Positions 12,730 to 24,600 of a DNA stretch of 64,000 nt are shown piece after piece. Every line of letters starts with the position of its first letter. Positions within the stretch are counted from its first letter, which is position 1. The notes beneath the pieces were generated by a model. It saw nothing but the letters and a program-made list of their open reading frames with translations. It had not been told where the DNA came from and searched no databases. Origin of the DNA: Ampelomyces quisqualis (Eukaryota > Ascomycota > Dothideomycetes > Pleosporales > Phaeosphaeriaceae). The stretch is from positions 1 through 64,000 of the forward strand of contig JAGTXZ010000006.1 in NCBI GenBank assembly GCA_018398575.1, read 5' to 3'. Position numbers and translations under genes: made by a program.

Positions 12730-15700
12730 AGCCTAGCTTATAGAACTCTTTTGCAAAATAGTTTATAGTTCTTATATTTAACATAACTTTGCACTGTCTA
12801 TACTACTACACTGCTAGTTAGCAGCCTGTCCTTAACTGTGCCTAACTATAGTTTAAGTCTAAGGCAATCTCTTTAATAGCGCTATTACTTAGTTTAGGTT
12901 TTGCTACAAATCTATACTATTCTTGCGCTTTAAATTAATTTTGCGTTACGTCTACGTGTATACTTCTTTTGCAATACTTTTTGTATTCTTATACTTCTAG
13001 AACTAGGCTACGTATCTACTTAAGCGTTTTTTATCTTATAGCTTTGCACAGTAGTGTACTATACTCTACAGTTCTACTACTTAATTTACCTAATTTACAC
13101 TAGCCTCTTAAGCTTTATAGAGATTTCTTTGTTATAATTCTACTTAATCTCTTCTCCTTTTGTTATTACACCTTATAGACTACTACGCGACAATATCTTT
13201 ACATTCTACTTCTTTAGAACTTTTGTTTTTAGATTGCTTTCTAAGTTACATAGAATAATACCCTTATATACATCTGCTAGCTAGCCTAGTTAATATACTC
13301 TAAATATAAATTAGTCTTAGGTGCCCTGTTTGTCTTAAGGCTTTAGAATTATAACCTTATTTGCCTTAATTAGTGTAATAGCTTTTGTAAACGCTATTAA
13401 CGCTACTAAAATAAATATTAAGTCTAGGTCCTTCTATTTTGCTAATACAGCGTCTATTTTAGACTTTAGCATTTCTTCTCTTAGTAGAAGAACTGTATCT
13501 TTACTAAATTCTTTATTAAGCTCTATCTAGAGCACTAGTTGCACATATAGTTAGTATAAGCTAATTAAAATTTTAGCCTAAACGTTGCGTAGTACTATTT
13601 AATTATCTACTAGGCTCTTCTAATTAGGATTAGGTCTAGTTTTAACATAGTTTCTCTTAGCCTCTAGCTTAATTACCTTATACTTTGTACTATATAAAAG
13701 TAGGAAGTTAAAGTTATTAGTAAATATTTCTTTGTCTAGCTACTAGAAGTGCTATTAGATATACATTAATATAAACTACTTAGTTTTCTTACTTCCTTTA
13801 CCTTTAAACAGCGCAGCCTTAAGCTAGGCTAGTATTAAAAATGTTGTAATACTTTATAACTTAGCGTAGTTAAATATACATGTGCTCTTAGCTTCTGCGC
13901 TGCTTAGCTCTTCTTGCAGTAGAACTCTCTTGCATCTTATTATTGCGTTAGCTATAGTTAATTAGAAGTTATCTGTTTAGCATAGCTAGTAGAACGTTAG
14001 AAAGTTGCCCTTAATGCTTAAAATCTTTTAGCTCTATAGGTCTTGTGTAACTAGAGTTTAACGCAGTATAAACCTTACTGCAATCTTCTCTTCTAACGCT
14101 ATAAACGCTATATACTCTAAAGAATTAAGTACATTTTTAACTTCTTCTTGTGCCTTAGATAAGCAGGTGTCCTAGCCCTTTACTATAACTAGGCCTACTA
14201 TTTTTCTTGTCCCTCTTGTATCTACAACTTTCTTAATACTTGCGTACACAAGGTTAGTAGTAGTAAATAGTTTAGAACTATTTATATTATCCTTCTTACC
14301 TATAAGATAGTGCTAGTTTAAGAAGTTCTTATTATCTTACAGTCTGCTAAGTGCTAGAGAGATAAGAATAAGTATCTTATAGAAACTTCTCTCTATTAGT
14401 GTACCTAAGAGGGCCTAGGCCTTCTACTAATAACTATAGTTTTTAATTTAAATAGTCTTATACAAGTTACATATAATAGTATTCTTAGATTTATAGTTCT
14501 AGAACTTGTTAAAGATAATACGTTCTTATATTACTATATAGCTAGAAATATTAAAGGTATCTTTTGCGCTTACTTTGCTACCTCTCAATAATATTTTACG
14601 TGTAGTTATTAGTCTTATAGTTTAGTATTTATTAAGCATGCGTTTTACTAATATTGTATAGCTGTATATAATTATAAATTAGCTAGCAGATAGTACTAGA
14701 TAGTAGGCAGTTGCATTTAAGTAGACTTTTAGCATATAGCGTTCTTAGATATACTATAGAACTATCTTTACATACTTCTTACTATCTTTTGTAAATTTAC
14801 GTAGTAGAACGTTTTAGTTAAACGCTACAAGGTGCTGTTTAACTTGCAGATTAATCTTTATCTCTATTTCTTTATCTACTATTAGTGCGCCTATGCCCTG
14901 TAGAGAAGTGTTGTCTATAAAGTAGATATAGAGCGCAAGAGAGTCTTTTAGGTCGCACTATTCAGATTTGCAGAGGCCTATAGTAATAATTTTAGCCTTC
15001 TATACAGCTAGTGCGCAGCCCTATCTGCTTACTATAGATACTGCTAACTATAGCTCTTTTAGCATTAAAGAGTTTTTTTTGCATGCATACAAGAATGTCT
15101 GTTAGTTAGTTATAGAGTACTGTTCTTAACTATTGTCTTTAGCTTTATATTAACTAGTTTTATTCTTTTATTAGTTCTCTTGCACATAAGTCTAGTTCTT
15201 AAAGTGCGTATACCCTATAATTATTATAAGTATAGCTAATCTTATTTTCTCTATACCTATTATATTTTTAAATATACTGCTATTATCTAAAGATAGCTCT
15301 TTTTTGTAAAGTATATAGGCTTCTGTTAGTTAGTATACTATAAATAGAACTATTAGTGTCTATAATAAATGTAGTATTATAAGCGCGTTATTCTTAAAGT
15401 CTCTTAGTAAAGATCTAAAGAAGTTAGCTGCTTTCTACTATTTGTTCTCTTAGTAGTATTCTATTACTACTCTAATTTAAGCTAATAGATTATTTGCTGT
15501 TCTGTCTTGCGTGTTAGTTACGTAGATTGTAGTTACAGGCTCTCTAGAGTACACTTACCTTGTGTTTAGTAGAGCTTAGAGCTATAGCCTTTCTTCTAAC
15601 GCAAGTTGTTTTGCTAACTAAAGCTCTTTATTCTTATCCTTATTACCTTTATTACATAGTTCTTATTCTTCTTTACTACTAGAGTAGGCATCTTTCTCTA

Positions 15701-16340
15701 GTAACTTTTGTTATTTTTTTATAGCACTTTTACATTTTTAACTAGGTATAGTAATTAGCGTAGATATTGCGTTCTTTTGTATTTGCGCAGCATCTTTATC
15801 TCTACTTCTCTCTACTTTCTTTGTAGTACTGTTATTCTGCCTTTCTAGGCGCTTAATTTTAGTAGTTAGAGTCTTAATGCGTATATCTAGGCTATTATCC
15901 TTCTTCTTCTTGCTCTTACTCTATTTGTTAAAGCGTTTGCTACTATTTGCTTTAGGTCCTGTTAATAATTTGCAGGCTAGGTCTACTAGCGCTCTTGTTA
16001 TCTTTTGTTATTTATTGTTATTGTTTTTAGTGTTATTATTAAGCTCTAAGTAGAGGCGCCTTTGCCTCTTGTCTCTAGTAGCACCTACTAGGTTTATAAT
16101 ATTACTGTTGCTGCCTAAAGTAAAGTGCACTATATTATATAGTTAGCTGTTGTTATTTATATACTATTTTAGGTTATATTACTACTAGGCTTAACTTTAT
16201 CTTATACTAGAGTCTAGTATTTAGTTGTAACGCTCTTAAGGCTTCTTATCTTAATATACAAGTTAACAGTTATAGTAAGATTATTATTATTAGTAATTAA
16301 GCGCAGCGCTAACGCGTTAAATATCTTTAAAGTGCTAACT
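12730..16340 (-). pseudogene. Very long decayed reading frame of unknown function (TIR element cargo?)
   Basis: Read on the minus strand from about 16,300 down to about 12,730, one frame continues for roughly 1,150 codons, interrupted mainly by TAG/TAA at places where CAG, CAA or TGG would be expected. The N-terminal part (about 15,640-15,980) is a highly charged, Lys-rich likely coiled coil with strings such as KSKKKKDNS. The rest looks globular with many Leu/Ile-rich helices and no motif I recognise; I saw no DDE triad, helicase, polymerase or protease signature. Its length and single frame suggest it was a real gene before RIP. It sits 100 bp inside the left end of the 18.6-kb element. Confidence 0.6.
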
Positions 16341-18800
16341 ATATACTAGTCTATAAATTTTAGTTAAGATAGGTATTTAACAAGAGCACTATATTTAAGA
16401 TGTTATAGCTTTATCTTAAAGTTACTATCTTTAAGCTATTGTTAACGTACAGCTATTATTAGCCTTAAAAGTAGGAAGATTTAGGTAGTTTAACAATGTA
16501 CGCTGTCTATAATATAGACAATAACGTTATTAAGTAACAGTTTAGTTATTATTGTAGTAAGGCCTATTAGCTAGGTTACTAAAGTAGTAGAAGAGCTTAA
16601 GACTACTAATACTAACTGCGTGCGTTCTAGTTCTAAGTTTACAGGCGTTAGTAATCTTTCTGTGTGTTTAGCTTTAACTTTGTTACTATAGTCTTAAATT
16701 TCTAAGATTATCTTTTTCTATACAGCGCTAGCTATTACTTTATAGAATTTCCTTAGTATACTACTATAAGTTAGTCTAAGGCATGCAGTATACTTAAGCT
16801 ATTTATCTATTGTTAGGCTGCGTATTATCTTTAGGTAGTTAGCCTATAAGTGTGCCTGTTTAATCTTGTTATATGTGTTCTCTTGTTAAATAAAATCTGT
16901 TATCTCTTTAACCTATATGCGCTAGTCTACTACGTTAATATTATAGCCTATTCTTACAATTACCTATAATATATTATTAGTACTTATTGTCTTTATATTA
17001 CTTATATACTATTTATTTAATTAAGGTAGCTACTACTTGTCCTTGTTATTGCGTTTCTATAACGCGCGCATTGTACAATATATTACGCGTAACAGTTAAG
17101 AATAGTATAGGCAGGTGCAAGAATAGTAGAATAGCTACAGTTTAGTTAGTGTATAGAGGTGTGCTTATATTATGTGCTTACTTATAACAGTGTTGTAATA
17201 TACAGCGTAGTGTAGTAAACGTAACATAGAAAATTACGTGTATTTACGTTGCAGTACTATTATTATTGTTACATAGTTATAGTATATTTGTTATAGCAAC
17301 GCAGTATTATATAGTTATAGTAGTAGGTTAAATTATAGGTGCAAGTAAAAGTAAGTAGAGTTTTGTTCTAGTATTATACAGCCTCTTATCTAGCGCTAAC
17401 GCGTTATGTTATTTCTTTAAGGTAAGTAAAGGTATATTCTAGAGAAGTACCTCTTACTATGTGTTATTCTTAGTACAACACTATATAGTACTATATAGCA
17501 TTATATAGCACTAAGTAAAATTCTTACTTTTTAGGTTTTTGCATTATAGTATAGGTAACTTACCTCTTGTATATTATAGTAGTAGCACTCTCTTTAGTCT
17601 AGTAAGCAAACTTAGCTAAACCTACTAGTGCTATTGTAGTAGACAGGTTATACTAAAACCTTAGTTCTCTTATAGTAGTACTATACTCTACTATCTAGTG
17701 CACTACCTTATTCTAATATCTATAGCTCTATATAGTATAATAATATTTATTAAATAGTTATTGCTTTATTCTAGGTAGCTAGTAATATATATATACCTTC
17801 TATAGTCCTAGATTTCTAGTATTGCGTTTAATAGTTTATATCTATTTCTTTAGTGTAGCAGGTGTAACTGCAGGACTCTAGCCTTAGTAAAATCACGCAA
17901 CAAGACTGCGTTAGAAGGCTTAAGTTATATACTAGCGTCTAGCAGTTTATATAAAATTATAGAGAAGTTTTTTATACGTCTGTAGTCCTGTTAGCAAGGA
18001 AAACTGTCTGTTACCTTCTATTTTTTTGCATTATGTTGTTCTATTATAATTCTATATTATTTGTTAGTGTATCTAACGTCCTAGACTGTGTACTATTAGC
18101 GTAGATAGTAGTTAATAGATCTTTATAGTGTATACAGCTTGCAGCTAGCAAGAGAGTGTACAGCAGCCTACTTCTGTTATGCATTTTAACATTAGTTTAA
18201 GACGTTTGTATTTTTAACTAGATAATTCTACTCTATATTCTATAGATTTGTTTATAAAGAGATTAGTTTCTTCTTTTTAACGCTAAGTTTGCTATTAATA
18301 TAGTAGTATTCTCTTGTTTAGGTATTCTCTCTTAGTATTAGCAACTAATGTTACAAAGTGTATAGTACGCAGTATCTTATAAAGAATACTATTATTATCT
18401 ATTGTTTTATGTTTTTATATAATAGCCTTGTCTTTTATTAACCTATCTTGCAGTATAGTGTCTCTGCTTAGTGCTAGTATACTAAAGTGCTTAACTTTCT
18501 GCACTACTATCTTACTTAGATGTTACTATATATACATAATTTCTTAATAACCTTACTCTTTTAGTTGCATAGATTGTGTGCTACTGCTTTAGATTATTAA
18601 TCTAGTCTTTAGCTTAACATAGTTAGTACTAGGTAATTATTCTTTAATTCTAGTGTTTACTAGGCTAATATTGTCTAGTTATTTTAATTAATGCGCTACC
18701 TAAAATACTAGAGATTACAGGCCCTATAAGATAATTTGTGCAATAGCTATTCTTGTTCTAGTTAAGTATAGTATTATTACGCTTTTCTAACTGTAACTAT
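16341..18800. other. RIP-decayed DNA, no gene recognised
   Basis: Lies inside the TIR element between the long unknown frame and the transposase. T-rich on the plus strand, which would fit minus-strand coding, but I could not follow any frame for a useful distance. It contains a run of A/T-rich short repeats around 17,460-17,520 (CACTATATAG-like units). Confidence 0.5.
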
Positions 18801-20570
18801 ACTATAATATTGCTCTTAGTTTTTACGCTTATAGATAGCTTAGCGCAATTTTATTTTAGGTATATATTATTCTTGTGTTTACATTAGCGTAGTCTTACTA
18901 CCTAGTTACGTATATCTTTTTAGCGTCTATCTTACAGCTCTATAGCTATCTATTTTATAGTTGCCTGTTACAGTACTCCTAGCTTCTTTATATATTACCT
19001 ATTGTTTATAGTAAACTCTTACTAACCTATATATACCTGCAATTAATCTATTATATCTGTTACTTTGCAGTATAATAGTCTAGGAAGTAATAGTACCTTA
19101 TAGTTTTCCTCTATCTTATTTAGGCTGTATATTGCAACAATATAGTCTAAGAGGTAAGGAAGATCTTTATAGTTAGGATTGCGCTCTTTAGGTAACTTAA
19201 TAAAGCTCTTAACGTCTATACTATTAATAACACGTATGTCTTTAAGCTAGTTAACTAAATTGTTAAGCTTATAGTAGGTTTCTTAGAAGTTGTCTATATA
19301 TAGCTATAGGCTGTAGTATATATTTAGATATATTAAGATCTACTAGCTACTGCGTATAGTCTTAGCTCTTATCTTGTTATACTACGCGTAACATCTCTAG
19401 CAAATAGCGTAAATAATATCTATTGTTTTAGTAGGATATTTGCCTATTATACTTTTCTCTACTATAAAGTATAGGAAATAGGCGCAGACTTTAGCCTTCT
19501 ATGCGCAGGTAATACCTTAGTCTATTAGTTAGTATAGTATTATACTACCTGCAGGTAGAAATATAACTCTGTTATATTAGTAAGTATTGTAACTTCTATT
19601 ACTATAATAAGCCTGCAGTACATTAACACTATATATACTAAACGTTCTGCAGCAATTAGTAGCTTATCTAAAGCTTTACTACTGCGTGTTTATAAGGCAG
19701 GAACCTGTTAATTAGTAATAATACTTGTCTGTTTATACAGTTAATAAACTACTTCAGCTATTCTAGTATAATGTTAGTGTCTATTTAGATAGAATTATTG
19801 TCTTAATAGACATAACTAAGACTATAAATATTTAGGTTCTTTTTACTGTCTATACAAGTTGTATAGTTTAAGAATCCTATAAACTATAGAAGTACTTAGT
19901 CTAAGCTATCTGCGTTTATACACAGCACACTAGTTATATACTTTCTATCTAGTCTAGGTCTAGCTTCTAGATTATCTACTAACGTATATTAAGGCAAGTG
20001 TTTCTAGTATATACTAGCCTTATCTATGTTGTATAAATTCTTAGGCGCGTATCTACTTACTATGTTGCAAATCTCTTCTATTATAAGCTTAGTATCTTTA
20101 ACTATTATACTACTGTAGTTGCCTACTGTTTTTGCCAACTGTTTATATAACTATTTACTGTGTTATTATTTATATATAGTAAGCTATTTGTTATTAAACT
20201 CTCGTATTTTACAGCTGTTATATTTAGGCAGGTGTTACCAAAGTTAACGTACAGTTTCGCAAATTATATTATTAGTAATATTAATATAGGCTGCCTGTAA
20301 CTCTATATACTAGTTATTTAGAGCTGCCTTAAGAGTTTTCTATTGCAGACGTCTATTATGCGCGTAATTATAGCTAGTGTATTTGGTTTTGTTACTGTCT
20401 AGGTGTTCTTGCGTTATTAAAAGAATATTAGTTATATTGTTTAGTTATATATAGCAGTAAAAGGCTCTAGTAGCCTATATAGTAAGTTATAATTGTAGTA
20501 TTAAATATAGAAATAATGCCTTATGTTTATAAACCTTAATACGTTCTGTAATAGTTTAGGCATAACTATG
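18800..20570 (-). pseudogene. Pogo/Fot-type (Tc1/mariner) transposase, RIP-inactivated
   Basis: Minus-strand frame with a CENP-B-like helix-turn-helix portion (about 20,250-20,560; FNNKQLTIYK resembles the usual FSNGWLxxFK) followed by a DDE catalytic region. Recognisable strings are NLYNIDKASIY (usually NMDETGLYW) near 20,020, SVLCINADSLD near 19,920 and ILEWLKWF near 19,790. A C-terminal region with the Fot-like YAI..CYAW pattern follows. Such transposases cut and paste at TA sites, matching the TA duplication of the surrounding 18.6-kb element. Many stops and changed residues make it non-functional. It could instead belong to a smaller element nested inside, but I found no second pair of inverted repeats. 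Confidence 0.8.
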
Positions 20571-20859
20571 TTGCTAGTTAGGTATTAGACCTTAACCTAT
20601 CTATAAACTAGAGAATGTAGGCTTAAAGTTATAGTAGCAGAATAATAGTAGAAACTAGATGTATTTACAAAAAGCAATCTACTATCTAATATAGTAAAGA
20701 TAATACACTTGCGTATGCTATTACTCTAGTAGCTACTTATAGTATTTAATATAAAACAAAATCTAAGCTTAGCCTTAAACCTATACTAGTATAATTATAG
20801 CACTAATTAGTTACTCTAAGTGCCTATTACAATAGATAGCTCGCAATTAACGCTAATAG

Positions 20860-21226
20860 TAATCTCTAGTAGATAATAGTTATAGATAGTGTAACGTAAC
20901 TATAGCTGCTAGCTATTTAAGAAGCCTACTGTAGTAGTAGGTTGTGTGCAGCACTAGTAGTATTCTCTAGTGTACAATAGTTACTAGTAGTGTAGCGTAA
21001 CTATAGCTACTAGCTATTTAAAGAGCCTGCTGTAGTAGTAGGTTGCGTACAGCACTAGTAGTATTCTCTAGTAAATAATAGTTACTAATAGTGCAACGCA
21101 ACTGTAGCTGCTAGTTGTTAGAAGAGCCTGCTGTATTAGTAGGTTGCGTGCAGTACTAGTAGTATTCTCTAGTAAATAACAGTTACTAACAGTGCAACGC
21201 AACTGTAGCTACTAGTTATTAGAAAA
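20860..21226. repeat. Tandem array, 101 bp x 3.6
   Basis: The string (T)ATTCTCTAGT recurs at 20,860, 20,961, 21,062 and 21,163, exactly 101 bp apart. Each unit holds AACGCAACT-like and GTAGTAGGTTG-like stretches. The array lies just upstream of the transposase gene. Copies differ mostly at RIP-type positions. Confidence 0.9.
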
Positions 21227-21840
21227 GCCTAATTATAGATATTAATGCGTTTAAGGTGTTTGCTGCCTTATATACTATACACAAAATTTGTAAAGTATTA
21301 CGCGTTACTTCTTATGTATATTCTTTTCTGCTAAGCGCCTCTAAGACAAATAAATACAGGCCTGTTATTTTAATTTATATAGGTGTTCTTTAAGGTCTTA
21401 GCTGTGCCTACTAGCGTAGTAGGTATCCTTTTTATTAATAGCTAGCAGCATCTTAGTGTAGATAAGTTTAATGCGCGTAACTTCTTTATGTTAGTAGAAG
21501 TTCTTAAAGCTATAATAAAGCTTAGTAATAATAGAGAACTTAATGTTATATAAGTTGTAGTTAGAATATCTTAATATCTAGACGTTAGATTACTGCTTGT
21601 AGAGTCTAATAGAAATGTATTGTATATAGTATAAGAGAGGTTGCAGATGCTTAGGTAGGCTTTGCTATTAAAGAGCTTAATAAGAGTGCTAGAATAGAGA
21701 AGTCTTAACAAACAACTGCAACTTAACGTTATTCTTAATTTTTGCCTGTAAAAATATATAGACAAAAGCATGTAAATTGTAGTTATATCTCTAATATCTT
21801 CTAGTTACCTAATAGTATAAGAACTGCGTTCTTAAGTTAG
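21227..21840. other. RIP-decayed DNA between two tandem arrays
   Basis: No gene recognised. A 66-codon open stretch on the minus strand (21,571-21,771) is Leu/Ser/Tyr-rich low-complexity sequence without a homologue that I know, and is probably chance. Confidence 0.45.
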
Positions 21841-22235
21841 GCTAAGTTATTAATGTGCGCACTAGGATGCTATTATAGCTATTGTTATAGAGATCCTTGT
21901 TATTAAACACGTTATAAGGTATCCTAGTTAAGTAATAGTATTATAGAACATAATAAAGTTATTGTAACAATAGCGCTCTTAAGTTAAGCTAAGTTATTAA
22001 TATACGCACTAGGATACTATTGTAGCTGTTGTTATAGAGATCCTTGTTATTAAACACGTTATAAGGTATCTTAGTTAAGTAATAGTGTTATAAGACATAA
22101 CAAAGTTATTGTAACAATAGTACTTTTATATTAGGCTAAGTTATTAATGTGCGCACTACAATGCTATTATAGCTGTTATTATAGAGATCTTTGTTGTTAA
22201 ACACGTTATAAGGTATTTTAGTTAAGCTACAACAT
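21841..22235. repeat. Tandem array, 147 bp x 2.7
   Basis: The string GCTAAGTTATTAAT starts at 21,841, 21,988 and 22,135, exactly 147 bp apart. Units also share GAGATC(C/T)TTGTT and ACACGTTATAAGGTAT. It is unrelated in sequence to the 147-bp array at 60.5 kb. Confidence 0.9.
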
Positions 22236-22560
22236 CTAAACAGCTGCTAAAGGGTCTATTTAGAACATAAATTTGCTTTTATGCTAGTAGGCTAAGAAGT
22301 AGCGCAGGTGTAGTGCTAACAACATAGTAAAGCTTAGTTCTAGATTTTTAAACCACACAAAGATATAGACGTAATAGGTATATTTTTAGTTTTATAAGAA
22401 TAAAAATATAATAAAGAATTAAGTCTCTTAGACTTAAAAGGAATATATATACAAAGATAGTAATATTAAATTAGAAGTATAAATTATATATTAAGAAGTA
22501 GCTGTATATATAACCTACACGTAGTTTGTTTTATATATTATAGACACAGCTCTTGGTCTT

Positions 22561-22812
22561 ATAATAGATAAAATAATATAACATTCTGTGTATATTTTAA
22601 CAAAAGACTATTACTTTAACTCTAAGACTAGAGACACATAGGTAAATTTATCTCTAGTTTTAAGGTTAGGAAAATATAAGAAGGCGCAAGTGTATAATAG
22701 ATAAAAATAACATAAGGTTCTATATATGTTTTAACAAAAGACTGTTACCTTAACCCTAAGACTAGAGACATATAGGTAAATTTATCTCTAGTTTTAATGT
22801 TAAGAAAACGTA
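22561..22812. repeat. Tandem duplication, about 134 bp x 2
   Basis: ATAATAGATAAAA starts at 22,561 and 22,694; both units then share TTTTAACAAAAGACT and GGTAAATTTATCTCTAG and end in GTTA(G/A)GAAAA. That unit end resembles the element's own terminal GTTAGGAAAA, which may be chance. Confidence 0.85.
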
Positions 22813-24600
22813 TATATAGTAAGATATAGAAAGTAGCTAGCTAGTAAGGCTATTATATACTCTATTAGCGCTAATAGTTTAAGAGTAAGCAGCACATAGA
22901 TGCGTTTAATATATAGCAGTTTATTAATAGTATTTGTTACTATTTAGCCTCTATTATATTTACACATTGTAGTAAGTTAGAATAGTAGTCTCTAGTAGAC
23001 AACTATCCTATACTGTGCTAGAGAAAGAATATAAATTAGATCTATAGGCATTTTAAAACTAGATAAGATTAAATATACTAGCTACTTAGAATATTAGTTA
23101 ACACTATATATAAATTATACTTATTATTTCCTACTATTAAGTAATTACCTATGCCTATTACTAGTCTTACCTATAGTATATATAGTATACTATTCTACCT
23201 GCTTCTATCTATACTAAGCCTAGCTACCTTAGTACAGGTTGTATACTAGGCTGCTAGAGCTACTAGTCTATTTTTTTTTTACTTTTAAACCTTGTACGTG
23301 TCTACTTGCAGGTACACTTACCTTTTAGTACAATTAGATTCTACTATATATATTTTAAACACGTAGTAACTTACTTATTCTAGAGTGTTAATATTTTTTA
23401 GCATAAGGATTATTATTAATATTAATCTCTATTGAGCTGTGTTAGCTAGCTTAACTAACCTAGTTGTTAACAAGTAAGCTCTAGTGTAATAACATAATAG
23501 TTGTTAGTATAATAAAGAATATTAAAGGAAAGAAAAATATTAGTTGTTGCGCCTACAACTATTAGTATAGTTCTGTACACAGGTTAAGTAATTATTAGCT
23601 ACAGTAGACTTTAGTAAACTATAGTAGATAACAGACTGTGCAGCACAGAATAGATACTGCTAGTAACTACTCTAACACTATATAACTAATGTTAATACTA
23701 TTTTTACACACTTAGTCTTCTTATATCTAAACTATAGAGTTATATATAAGCAAATTAGTAATAGATTGCATATGCATACTGTGTAGCTTTTACACTAAGA
23801 CGTACGCAGGACTTGTTAAACATAGTACTTAATACTAGACACGTTACTACCTGCTACCTAACAATACGCTAGTTATAACTTCTAACACTACAATATAATA
23901 GTACAACTCTAATAGCTATAACGTAATAGATGCTACTCTAGGCAACGCAGTACCTGCTTTATACAGCAACACCTTATATAAACGCAACTACACTCTAGCT
24001 AAATATAAAGTAAGAGAGTAGATAGGCCTAATATTAGTGTCTACACAAGAATAGGATAAACTGTTTAAGATAGTAAGTAGACAGCACGCTAGCAAACCCT
24101 TTAGTTTAAGAATAGCAGACGCAAAGTAGTAGGCTATACGTAGCTAAATAGTATATGCGTGCTAACACTAATAGGAATAACATAGTAGAGCTCTTTAGTT
24201 CTCTTTTTACACTAGCATTTACATTGTAGCTATAAAGGATAAAATGTACATTAGGTAATATTAATAGCCTCTTTACTAATATATAGCTATATAAGCTACA
24301 TTTATAGCTATATAAGCTATATTTATAGCTGTAGTTCTTATTAGAGCGCTAATAGCAACAAGCTATGTTAAGCATTTAATCTAGGCTATAAGACAACGTA
24401 TAGATACAAAAGAACGTCGCAATTACATCTAGGTTATTAAACTTCTTACCTAACTAATATATATTTATATACTAGGATATTATATTACAGATTACCTTTA
24501 TACTTAGTTATTTCCTATTTGCTAATAAGATAGTTTACGCACCTAGCTGTTCTTTTACAGGCACGCCTAATAATCCTACAAGAGTATATTATAAACTACA
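22813..24600. other. RIP-decayed DNA, no gene recognised; small 21-bp repeat
   Basis: No frame can be followed. At 24,282-24,340 a 21-bp unit TATAGCTATATAAGCTA recurs three times (24,282, 24,303, 24,324). The rest is A/T-rich unique-looking sequence. Confidence 0.5.

Noticed and set aside
20860..22235. CRISPR-like array
   Set aside because: The units are long tandem repeats with no spacers, in a eukaryotic transposon.
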